Origin: CAYPZU01 sp964415395
Lineage (GTDB): Bacteria; Chlamydiota; Chlamydiia; Chlamydiales; SM23-39
DNA length: 12,869 nt
Assembly: GCA_964415395.1 (NCBI GenBank)
Contig: CAYPZU010000063.1
Location: 1-12,869, forward strand
Direction: 5' to 3'
Below, in pieces: positions 1 through 7,046 of the stretch; the stretch's first letter is position 1, and every line of letters begins with the position of its first letter. The notes beneath the pieces were generated by a model. That model was not told the origin of the DNA. It did not search any database and saw only the letters and a list, made by a program, of their open reading frames with translations. The position numbers were made by a program, and so were the translations under genes.

Positions 1-2826
1 CGGATTGGGTCTTTTATTGGCATCGGTTCCGACGGCGAGCTGGATATCGCCTCCCGCCCGGATATCGATATTGTATGATCCAAGGAAAGTTTGTTCGATG
101 GAATACCCGAGAATCGCCTGTCCATTCGCCCCATTGGTCGCTGTGATGTCCCCTGTTGCAAAAATGCGCGTGCTCACTGGAGTGGGCGCGACGGCGTTCG
201 CGAGGTTATACGTCCCGATGTAGATGTCGCCTGAATTGCCAGCCAGCCCGTTGGGGTTGAGAGTGATATTTCCTCCCGCCCCCCCTGCGGCGACGCAGAC
301 GTTTCCTCCCGCGTTGATATCTGCGATGCAGGTGGTCGCCGGAGGAGCAAAGATCGAGAGCGAAATGCCTCCGCCTCCAGAGGCGATAAAGAGGTTGCTG
401 TTATCAAAGTCGCCTGCGGCCTGCATCCCTTGCATCCTGACTCCAATCAGGGTTTCACCCGTAAATGTGTTCATGGTGATGCTTCCGCCTGCAATGACCG
501 CGATGTCTCCTGTGTAGACAGCAGATCCCGTACCCGTTTGGAATTGGCTGCCGATATAGGTTCTCTGGCGCGAATTCATCAGGATATTCCCGCTAGCCTG
601 CACGGTGATATTCTGCGTCACGCTGGGACAGTTCGGAGGGGGCGTGAAGTAGAGCGCTCCAATCCCTACCGATTGACTGGTTCCAGCGGCGTTCCCATCG
701 AGGTCTAAATCCCCGCAGCATCTAACATGAATATCGCTGATAATGGTCCCGGAAAAAAATCTTTGCCCTCCTCCATGGCCGATCAGATTCACGCAGTTTA
801 CGTTGGTCATGTTGGAGGAAAGGGCTATGCTGCCGGCCGATGTCACGGTGATGTCGCCGCTCATTGTGGGGAAAAAGAGATCTCCAAGAAATCCCCGCGA
901 GAGGAATCCGTGGCCGATGCGTGTCATGCCGCTTCCCCCAAGAGGGTTTGTCAAGGTGATCGGACCCCCGCTTGCCACGGCGATATCTCCGTCTTGGCTT
1001 GCGTCAGTTGCGCTACTCGGATCGTATTGCCGGCTTCCGTGCCCGATCGTAATGATGGGCGATCCTGATAAAGTGGAATTGAGATTGATATAGCCCGTTG
1101 CGTTCACTGTGATTGTAGCCGTGTTGGTCGTCGAGGAATTCACCTCCCCTTGTGTAAAAGGAGGCATTATAGGGACTACCCCGCGGCAATCTCCATGGCC
1201 GATTTGGGCAGCGCAACCTTGGATGCTGCCTCCAAGCATATCCAGATTGTTGCAAGCTACATTGATGGCTCCTCTGCCGATATCCCCGTTCACAGTTCGA
1301 TAGCCGATTTGGGAGGTCGACCTGTTGGCGGTTGTCTGGAGAAGAATATTCCCGGTTGCTGTCGCTTGGGTGAGTCCCTGAAGCGAACCGACGGAGGCGC
1401 TGCCGATAGAGATATTTCTCCCGGCATTCAGAGCGACCCCCCCTATGCTTGTCATCGTGGGGCCGTTTTGGATGTTGGCCGCGATCGCGATATCGCGCGC
1501 GGAGTTCAGGGTGAGTCCGAATGCCGAATCCCACGTTACGCTGTTCGATACAGTGATGTCGCCGTTTCCTGCTGTGGGGCTGCCTACGGTTGTTACAGTT
1601 ACGTTGTTTGAGCCGAGGGCTGTGGCTAATGCGCCGGCGCCGAGAGTGGCTCCGGCTCCGTTCGGCACGGCGAGAGTAAACATAGGGCCTGCTGGCGTTG
1701 TCGTGACCTGGGCGTTGGATGCAGCGCCGATTGTGAGATCGATGGGGTCGAGGAGAAGAGTGCCGGTTTTGCCCTGCGGAGCCAGTGTGCTCGCCCGCCC
1801 TTCGAACGCAAGGAGGAGGGGGGAGGAGACTTCGATGAGCCCGCCATCGCCGCCGAGCGGCCCCGCTTCTGCTTTGGCGCTCCCGAAAAACCCATTTGCC
1901 TCATCGCCCCAGATTACAATCTTTCCGCCGTTTCCGAGGCGGCGGGAAGAAGCGTCAATGGAAGCATCGGGAGAAACCAGAACCCGGAGGGCGTTGTAGA
2001 TCTCGGGGTTTTTCCCCTGGTAATCGCCGCCGATCAGGATGGTTCCGCCTGCAGTATCCTCCGAGGCGTCGAGGCGGGCGGTATCTTGCAGGAGGATTTG
2101 GCTGCCGAGAACGGTGATTTGACGGCCGCTGGAGCAGATTTCTCCGGAAAGAAGCGCGGTTGTTTCCATTCCGTCCTGTTCGTTGCGGTGGAACGCATAG
2201 GAGAAAAAGTTGTCGGCGTCCGAACTGATGGTTTCCGAGCGGATCGCAATCCGGGGAAGGTCTTTGGGTCTGAGGAGAGCCGAAGAGGAGGCGATGAGTC
2301 CCGCATCGGTTTCGGCGTCAAGAGAGCCATGGTGTTCGAGATGGCGGCTTATAAGGAAAATTTCTCCATCAGATGCGCTGATTTTTCCGTGGACGGCGAT
2401 CGGTGCTTCGGAAGAGCCCGAGAAGCAGAGGTCCTGCCCATCGAGAAAGGCGGAGTCGAGGATGTCGAGGGAAGAGGCAATGAAGGCTCCCGTATCGATC
2501 TGAGCGTCTGCGCCGACGAGGACGCCGTTCGGGTTGATGAGAAGCACACGGCCGTTGGCTTCCAGTTTGCCGAGGAGCCGGCTTGGGAAAGCATCGACGA
2601 CGCGGTTGAGGACCGAAGCGCGCGCATCCGGAAGGAAGAAGCGGGTTATTTCGTTCTCTTCGATTGAAAAGTCGCTCCACTCCAAGATTGTTCTGTCCGA
2701 CGCGGTGATGGAGAGCGTGTGGGAAGTTTGTTCGAGAGACGCCTCTCCGCAGCAGAGCTGGACATTTTGCGGGAGGGAAAGGAGAAGCGTTGGCGAGAGA
2801 AGAAAAAGAAAACTGGCTTTGCGCAT
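1..2826 (-). CDS. Filamentous haemagglutinin-like TPS exoprotein, 5' part (C-terminus beyond window edge)
   Basis: The reverse strand is open for 942 codons from ATG at 2826-2824 to the window edge with no stop, so the C-terminus is missing. Residues 1-29 look like a signal peptide (MRKASFLFLLSPTLLLSLPQ, then VQLCCGEA). Residues 30-280 form a two-partner-secretion (TPS) domain, with the family motifs LNRVV at 73-77 and ANGRVLLINPNGVLVG at 90-105. Further FHA-family signatures follow: GGKIVIWGDEA at 300-310 and GTLLLDP at 355-361. From about 420 the chain is Gly/Asn/Thr-rich, with GDIxV and IGHG turns, as expected of a right-handed beta-helix. Such proteins are exported by the Sec pathway and then by an outer-membrane TpsB pore; no TpsB gene is visible here. 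I count 13 cysteines, unusual for this family. The start is supported by the signal peptide, although the only Shine-Dalgarno match is AGG nine bases upstream. Adhesin or cell-surface role is inferred; the family call is firm. Confidence 0.88.
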   Translation of the reverse strand, partial: MRKASFLFLLSPTLLLSLPQNVQLCCGEASLEQTSHTLSITASDRTILEWSDFSIEENEITRFFLPDARASVLNRVVDAFPSRLLGKLEANGRVLLINPNGVLVGADAQIDTGAFIASSLDILDSAFLDGQDLCFSGSSEAPIAVHGKISASDGEIFLISRHLEHHGSLDAETDAGLIASSSALLRPKDLPRIAIRSETISSDADNFFSYAFHRNEQDGMETTALLSGEICSSGRQITVLGSQILLQDTARLDASEDTAGGTILIGGDYQGKNPEIYNALRVLVSPDASIDASSRRLGNGGKIVIWGDEANGFFGSAKAEAGPLGGDGGLIEVSSPLLLAFEGRASTLAPQGKTGTLLLDPIDLTIGAASNAQVTTTPAGPMFTLAVPNGAGATLGAGALATALGSNNVTVTTVGSPTAGNGDITVSNSVTWDSAFGLTLNSARDIAIAANIQNGPTMTSIGGVALNAGRNISIGSASVGSLQGLTQATATGNILLQTTANRSTSQIGYRTVNGDIGRGAINVACNNLDMLGGSIQGCAAQIGHGDCRGVVPIMPPFTQGEVNSSTTNTATITVNATGYINLNSTLSGSPIITIGHGSRQYDPSSATDASQDGDIAVASGGPITLTNPLGGSGMTRIGHGFLSRGFLGDLFFPTMSGDITVTSAGSIALSSNMTNVNCVNLIGHGGGQRFFSGTIISDIHVRCCGDLDLDGNAAGTSQSVGIGALYFTPPPNCPSVTQNITVQASGNILMNSRQRTYIGSQFQTGTGSAVYTGDIAVIAGGSITMNTFTGETLIGVRMQGMQAAGDFDNSNLFIASGGGGISLSIFAPPATTCIADINAGGNVCVAAGGAGGNITLNPNGLAGNSGDIYIGTYNLANAVAPTPVSTRIFATGDITATNGANGQAILGYSIEQTFLGSYNIDIRAGGDIQLAVGTDANKRPNP
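772..1203 (-). repeat. IGHG repeat block in the exoprotein
   Basis: Four copies of the tetrapeptide Ile-Gly-His-Gly are encoded at 1203-1192, 1047-1036, 918-907 and 783-772, spaced 52, 43 and 45 codons apart. Between them sit GDIxV strands and AGGSIxL or SGGPIxL strands. Degenerate continuations (IGALYF, IGSQFQ, IGVRMQG, IGTYN) follow towards the C-terminus. This is a protein-level repeat; the DNA copies use mixed GGC/GGG and CAT/CAC codons, so it is not a recent DNA duplication. It probably marks successive coils or blades of the beta-helix. Confidence 0.75.
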
Positions 2827-2850
2827 AGAATCAAACCTGTTGCAAACGGC

Positions 2851-2879
2851 AGTCTAAAACAAGAGTTAATTTGAGTGAA
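2851..2879 (-). promoter_or_regulatory. Possible weak promoter for the exoprotein gene
   Basis: Between the ATPase stop and the exoprotein ATG the minus strand reads TTCACT, 17 bases, TAGACT (four of six matches to each sigma-70 consensus box). It would start transcription about 18 bases before the ATG, the same leader length as predicted for serS. The match is weak, so read-through from the upstream metal genes is an equal possibility. Confidence 0.3.
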
Positions 2880-2882
2880 GGG

Positions 2883-4859
2883 CTATCGTCTGAGCAGGCG
2901 GAGGCTGTTGAGGCCGACGAGGACGGTGCCTCCTTCATGGAGGAGGACGGCTGTCCAGAGCGGGACTAGGCCGAGGAGAGCCGGCGTGGTGGCGAAGAGG
3001 ATGACCCCGAGAGCGAGGGTGAGGTTCTGCTTCACGATCCGCATTGTATGGCGCGATTTGGTGAAGAGCCAGCTAAGAAGGTGGAGGTCGTCGTTGAGAA
3101 GGACGGCGTCGGAGGCGTCGACAGCGGTCGCGCTCCCGATCCGCCCCATCGAAATGCCGACGGTGGCGCGGGCGAGCGCCGGAGCGTCGTTGATCCCGTC
3201 GCCGACCATCGCAAGGCCGCACGTTTGGGAAAGTTCTGCGACTTTTTCCAGCTTGTCTTCGGGGCGCAGGTTGGCGAATACTTCTTCGATGCCGAGATAG
3301 CGGGCCACTTTTTTCGCGTTCGCCTCATTGTCGCCGGTGAGCATGACGGGGCGGAGTTTATTCGCGTGGATCAGCGTTTGCATCAGGCGCGGCGTTTCTT
3401 CGCGCACCTGGTCGGCGAAGCGGAAGAGAAAAACTTCGTCTCCAATGGCCAGAACTGCCAGGACGACGCCCTGTTTGGAATTTCTCCAGTGTTCGATTTG
3501 GGAGGCGGCAGTCGCGGAGAGCCTTTTGGCGATGTGTTCGGGGAGGCCGATGGCGACGGGTCTGCCGCCGTAATTTCCCTCAAGGCCGAAGCCGGGGACG
3601 CTTTTGAATTGGGCGATTTCGGCGGGGGAGATTTTTTTTGTCTGCGCTAAATTGCAGATGGCGGTGGCGATCGGGTGGACGACGTTCCGCTCGAGGCCGA
3701 AAGCGATGGAGAGAGCCGTCTCGTCGGAAATCGTTTTCCGGTTGAGCGGCTCGATCGAGGTGCACTCGAGCGCGCCGGTGGTGAGGGTCCCTGTTTTGTC
3801 GAAGGCGATGACGGAGCAGCTGGCGAGCGCGTCGAGGGTGATGCCCCCTTTGAGCAGAATCCCTTTCCGGGCGCAGGCGCTGATGGCGCTGAGATAGGCG
3901 GTCGGGGTCGCTATGATGAGGGCGCAGGGCGATGCGGCGATGAGGAAGGCCAGCGCACGGTAGATAGAGCCTTCGTGGCCGTAAAAACTCATGGACGAGA
4001 GAAACGGGAGGCCGAAGGCAAATGCGAAAGTGAGGGCGATGATGGCGGTCGCGTAGTGTTTGCCAAACTGGTCGAGCCATCTTTGCAGCCGCGGCTTTGC
4101 CTCTTGCGCCTCGGTGATGAGCTGGATCATCCTCGTGAGCGTCGAATCGCGGTTTGTCCGCTCTACGATCATAATGAGCGCCGCTTCGAGATTTCGTGCG
4201 CCGGCGGGAACTGGATCTCCTACCGTTTTGGGATCGGGGATGCTCTCTCCGGTCAGGTGGACGAGATTGACCGAGGAAGTCCCTTCGACCACTTTGCCAT
4301 CGAGCGGGACGATTTCTCCCTGTTTAATCAGGAGTTTTTCTCCAACGCCGATTTCTTTCACCGACTTTTCAAAAGAAATGCCGTTTTCATCGAGGACGTG
4401 GGCGAATTTCGGCGCAAGATTGTTTAAATTATGGAGCGCGCTTTTCGCTTTATTCGAAACAGTCTCTTCCATCCCGTGCGAAAGTTCGAAAAGCACGAGC
4501 AGCAAAGCGCCTTCAAGGCCGCTGTCGATCGAGACGGCGACAAATGCTGCGAGCGTCATCAGGACGTCGATGTTGATCTCGAGATTTTTCAAATCGTTCA
4601 GCGAGGCGATGAGGGCGGGGACTCCCGAAAAAAAATAGACGAGGGAGAGAAAGAAATAGGAAAGGGGCTGATTGACGAAGGAAAACCCGAACGCCAGTAG
4701 GAGAAAGCAGGCGGCGGAGCTGGCGCTTTTCAGCGACAGATTCCGTCCCCATTTCCTCGAAGCGGGCGTTAAAAACGGGCTGATGCTTTCTTCTTGGCCT
4801 GATGCGAAAAACTCATCGAATAAATAGGGAGTCTTCAGGGCCGGCTGCGGCTTCGTCAA
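2883..4859 (-). CDS. P1B-4-type heavy-metal-translocating P-type ATPase
   Basis: This 658-residue ATP-driven inner-membrane metal pump has the actuator motif TGES at 203-206, the phosphorylation motif DKTGTLT at 354-360 (phosphorylated Asp354), the HP dipeptide of the nucleotide domain at 395-396 and GDGINDAP at 553-560. The membrane metal-site motif is SPC (310-312), not the CPC of ZntA/CopA, and the last helix carries HEGGT (641-645). SPC plus HEGGT is the hallmark of the P1B-4 subgroup (CoaT, CtpD, PfeT), which moves Co, Fe(II), Zn or Ni. No N-terminal CxxC metal-binding domain is present, also typical. The chlamydial equivalent (CT727, from memory) is often labelled zntA, but the motifs argue against a classic Zn/Cd/Pb pump. 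Start is TTG at 4859 with GGAGG six bases upstream. It follows the VIT-like gene in the same run, which suggests shared metal handling. Length is normal for the subgroup. Confidence 0.93.
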   Translation of the reverse strand: MTKPQPALKTPYLFDEFFASGQEESISPFLTPASRKWGRNLSLKSASSAACFLLLAFGFSFVNQPLSYFFLSLVYFFSGVPALIASLNDLKNLEINIDVLMTLAAFVAVSIDSGLEGALLLVLFELSHGMEETVSNKAKSALHNLNNLAPKFAHVLDENGISFEKSVKEIGVGEKLLIKQGEIVPLDGKVVEGTSSVNLVHLTGESIPDPKTVGDPVPAGARNLEAALIMIVERTNRDSTLTRMIQLITEAQEAKPRLQRWLDQFGKHYATAIIALTFAFAFGLPFLSSMSFYGHEGSIYRALAFLIAASPCALIIATPTAYLSAISACARKGILLKGGITLDALASCSVIAFDKTGTLTTGALECTSIEPLNRKTISDETALSIAFGLERNVVHPIATAICNLAQTKKISPAEIAQFKSVPGFGLEGNYGGRPVAIGLPEHIAKRLSATAASQIEHWRNSKQGVVLAVLAIGDEVFLFRFADQVREETPRLMQTLIHANKLRPVMLTGDNEANAKKVARYLGIEEVFANLRPEDKLEKVAELSQTCGLAMVGDGINDAPALARATVGISMGRIGSATAVDASDAVLLNDDLHLLSWLFTKSRHTMRIVKQNLTLALGVILFATTPALLGLVPLWTAVLLHEGGTVLVGLNSLRLLRR

Positions 4860-4860
4860 A

Positions 4861-5013
4861 TCAATCCTCCTCGCTCGCCTTCCTTTTCAAGGAATGTTCT
4901 CGCTCGATCGGAACGTTTTTTTCAAAGAGCAGGCCAATGCGCAGAGCTTTGATTTGACTTTGCCTCGTACGGCCATTCCGGCAGCGTTGCTGCGAATTAT
5001 TTCTTCTTTTCAT
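4861..5013 (-). CDS. Possible small basic protein, 50 codons, unrecognised
   Basis: An ATG at 5013-5011 overlaps the TGA stop of the VIT-like gene as ATGA. The frame then runs 50 codons to a TGA at 4863-4861, one base before the ATPase TTG. It exactly fills the only large gap in this compact gene run. The product would be Arg/Lys-rich, starting MKRRNNSQQRCRNGRTRQSQ, with no membrane segment and no motif I recognise. There is no Shine-Dalgarno upstream, so expression would depend on translational coupling. Against it: low-complexity composition and no known homologue. The alternative is an untranslated spacer. Treat as a candidate only. Confidence 0.3.
   Translation of the reverse strand: MKRRNNSQQRCRNGRTRQSQIKALRIGLLFEKNVPIEREHSLKRKASEED
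4866..4870 (-). promoter_or_regulatory. Ribosome binding site that fixes the ATPase TTG start
   Basis: On the minus strand GGAGG is followed by six bases and then TTG ACG AAG. No in-frame ATG lies nearby, and the conserved length fits this start. The site overlaps the last codons of the possible 50-codon ORF, so translation of that ORF would run over this ribosome site. Confidence 0.75.
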
Positions 5014-5747
5014 GGATTGAATAGCAGCTGCCCCGCGAAGTAGGCGGCGCCGGAAGAAAGAGCCGCGACGGCGAGATTCCACACGATCGCAGGAAGGGGG
5101 GCGTTCTTCTCAAGGCGCGCGACAGCGCCGGAAGAGAGAGCAATGATGAATGCGGCTGCGGCCGCGGCGCCCCAGAAGGGGAGGAAGAATAGGCCGGCCG
5201 ACATGATAAGCGCGGCGCCGAGGACGCCGGCAAAGGCGCCTGCTGCCTGTTTTAGAGGATGTTCGTAGCTCTCCAGGGAGAGGCCGAGCTCTTCCTGCAG
5301 CATCACTTGAAGAAGGCGGTTGTCGTCGGCCATCAGCACTTCGACCGCCTCATCCAGGAGTTTTCCCGAAAATCCTTTTGCGGCGTAGAGGGCGCGGAGC
5401 TCTTCTTTTTCCTGCGGGCGGTGGTGCTCGATTTCCCAGCGCTCTTCTTCAATGAGGCGGTGGAGCCGCTCGAGGCGCGCCCAGCCTAGAATGGCGCTGC
5501 GCCCGACTTTCGAGACGAGGAGCGCCAGGGCGAATGCGATAAAGAGCGTCTTTTGAAATTGGAATTCGGTGAACAGAGTCCATAATACGATTAAAAGAAA
5601 CGCGGTTTCTTTGGCGGCGTCTGCTGCTGCGGCGTAATGGCCGGGCATTTCCGTGCCATGAATCTCAGCAGAAGCGGCTTTTCCCTTCAATCGCGCCTCA
5701 ATCACGTGCTCGAGAGCTTCTTTCCCTTTGAAGTGCGTCGAACTCAT
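5010..5747 (-). CDS. Divergent VIT1/CCC1-family membrane protein (putative Fe/Mn transporter)
   Basis: The 245-residue product has hydrophobic segments near 48-60, 66-80, 166-190, 192-210 and 219-243. Between the second and third lies a long charged helical stretch, EEERWEIEHHRPQEKEELRA (100-119) then LYAAKGF and MLQEELGL. This closely follows the cytoplasmic metal-binding domain of VIT1/CCC1 transporters, where Glu and Met residues bind Fe(II); here E101, E102, E105, E115, E116, M149, E152 and E153 are candidates. The N-terminus is His-rich (HGTEMPGHY, 30-38). The canonical first-helix segment with Asp-Gly is not visible, so it is a divergent member. It corresponds by position to CT728 in C. 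trachomatis (from memory). Its start overlaps the aminopeptidase stop as ATGA, implying translational coupling. Role in moving iron or manganese is inferred from the family and from the adjacent metal ATPase. Confidence 0.75.
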   Translation of the reverse strand: MSSTHFKGKEALEHVIEARLKGKAASAEIHGTEMPGHYAAAADAAKETAFLLIVLWTLFTEFQFQKTLFIAFALALLVSKVGRSAILGWARLERLHRLIEEERWEIEHHRPQEKEELRALYAAKGFSGKLLDEAVEVLMADDNRLLQVMLQEELGLSLESYEHPLKQAAGAFAGVLGAALIMSAGLFFLPFWGAAAAAAFIIALSSGAVARLEKNAPLPAIVWNLAVAALSSGAAYFAGQLLFNP

Positions 5748-7036
5748 GATTCCTCGGAGTGGATCAGTTTCTGTTCGAGAGCGAGCTTGAGGAATTCGCA
5801 GAGGGTCAGCTCGTCCTGGGCGGCGATCACTTCGCGGGTCGAGTGCATCGCCCAGCCGGCAATCCCAAGATCGGCGGTCGGGATGCCGAGATTGGCGGCC
5901 ATGATCGAGCCGACGGTGCTGCCGGAGGGGATGTCGGAACGGGAAGCAAAAAGCTGGTAGGGGATTTTGTTTTTCTCGGCAAGTTGGATGAGGGGAGCGG
6001 CGGTTGGGCTGCTGGTGGCGTATTTTTGCCCGGCGTTGAATTTGAAGATCACCCCTTTCCCGAGATAAGGTGCGTTCTGCGGATCGTATTTATCGGCGTA
6101 GTTGGGGTGGAATCCGTGAGCCAGGTCGCTGGAGAGGCAGAGCGAGCGGCTCTTGAGCCGGTAGTAGTCTTCCCGGTCCATTTTGAACTGGGAGCAGATC
6201 CGCTCGAGCACCTGGTTCGCAAAGAGCGAGTCGGCGCCGACGTAGCTCATCGAGCCGATCTCCTCGTGATCCCAGAAAATGGAGAGCTGGATCGCGTCAT
6301 TGCGCGGGGCGGCTTTCGTGAGGGCGTGGAGGCAGGCGTAGGCCGAGGTGAGGTTGTCGAGCCGGTAGGAGGCGATCAGCTCGTTCTCGAAGCCGAGGAA
6401 GGTGGGCTTTTCGAGGGGGACGAGGAAGAGATCGCAACTGAGGAGCTTCTCGAATGAATGGTGCTTGCGGAGCCAGTCTTCGAGGTGTTTTTCCCGGGAT
6501 TGGAGGGTGAAGATCGCTTTCAGCTGTTCCTGTTTGTGGACCAGAATCCCTTTTTCATTGATCGAGCGGTCCAGGTGGATGGCAAGCTGCGGGATGATGA
6601 CCGGATAGTCGTCGAGATAGACCGTTTTCGTCTGGCACTGGCCGTTATTGTCGATCACGGTGATCCTGCCTGCGACGGCGAGGTCTTTGTCGAGCCAGGT
6701 ATGGAGAAGAGGCCCCCCATAGATTTCGGTGCCGAAGAGGCCGATCCCGTGGGAAGAAATTTCAGGGCGGGGTTTCAGTTTAAGGGCGGGGCTGTCGGTA
6801 TGGCTGGCGAGGATGATGGCTGAGGAGGGGACTTGTTTCGGGATGCGGAAGGCGGCGACGAGCGCGTCCTCCCGCATGATGAAGTAGCCTTTGCCCAGTT
6901 CGAGCTTCCACCGTTCCTTTTCTTGCAGCGGGGTGAAGTCGGCCTCAGCGAGGCGGTTCGCGATTTCCCGGGCGGCGTGGTACGCCGTCGGGCTGCTGGA
7001 AATGAAACGGGTGAAGTCTTCGAGGACCTGGACCAT
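5744..7036 (-). CDS. M18 family aminopeptidase (aspartyl aminopeptidase-like)
   Basis: This 430-residue dinuclear-zinc exopeptidase probably removes N-terminal residues, classically Asp/Glu, from peptides in the cytoplasm. The full M18 signature set is present: SHTDSPALKLKP (78-89, ligand His79), YGGPLLHTWLDKDL (106-119), RLDNLTSA (225-232, Asp227), FWDHEEIGS (254-262, Glu258/Glu259), SSDLAHGFHPNYADKYDP (302-319, Asp304), DIPSGSTVGS (368-377) and WAMHSTRE (395-402, His398). Length matches bacterial and eukaryotic members. The ATG at 7036 is preceded by AGAGGGAG within the 10-base gap after the serS stop, a good ribosome site. The gene sits between serS and the VIT-like gene, which I remember as adjacent in Chlamydia, so it looks like an insertion into, or an ancestral member lost from, that cluster. 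No signal peptide. Confidence 0.95.
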   Translation of the reverse strand: MVQVLEDFTRFISSSPTAYHAAREIANRLAEADFTPLQEKERWKLELGKGYFIMREDALVAAFRIPKQVPSSAIILASHTDSPALKLKPRPEISSHGIGLFGTEIYGGPLLHTWLDKDLAVAGRITVIDNNGQCQTKTVYLDDYPVIIPQLAIHLDRSINEKGILVHKQEQLKAIFTLQSREKHLEDWLRKHHSFEKLLSCDLFLVPLEKPTFLGFENELIASYRLDNLTSAYACLHALTKAAPRNDAIQLSIFWDHEEIGSMSYVGADSLFANQVLERICSQFKMDREDYYRLKSRSLCLSSDLAHGFHPNYADKYDPQNAPYLGKGVIFKFNAGQKYATSSPTAAPLIQLAEKNKIPYQLFASRSDIPSGSTVGSIMAANLGIPTADLGIAGWAMHSTREVIAAQDELTLCEFLKLALEQKLIHSEES

Positions 7037-7046
7037 AAACTCCCTC

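Noticed and set aside
2086..2667. Plus-strand frame of 193 codons, with other plus-strand frames across 5-2857
   Set aside because: Antisense shadows of the exoprotein, whose minus-strand frame is open without a stop for 942 codons and has a signal peptide and TPS motifs.
3675..4427. Plus-strand frame of 250 codons, and another of 200 codons at 3048-3650
   Set aside because: Antisense to the P-type ATPase. Glu/Gly/Arg-rich translations with no motif, produced by codon bias on the opposite strand.
5759..6457. Plus-strand frame of 232 codons and its continuation to 7060
   Set aside because: Antisense to the M18 aminopeptidase, which carries all its metal ligands on the minus strand.
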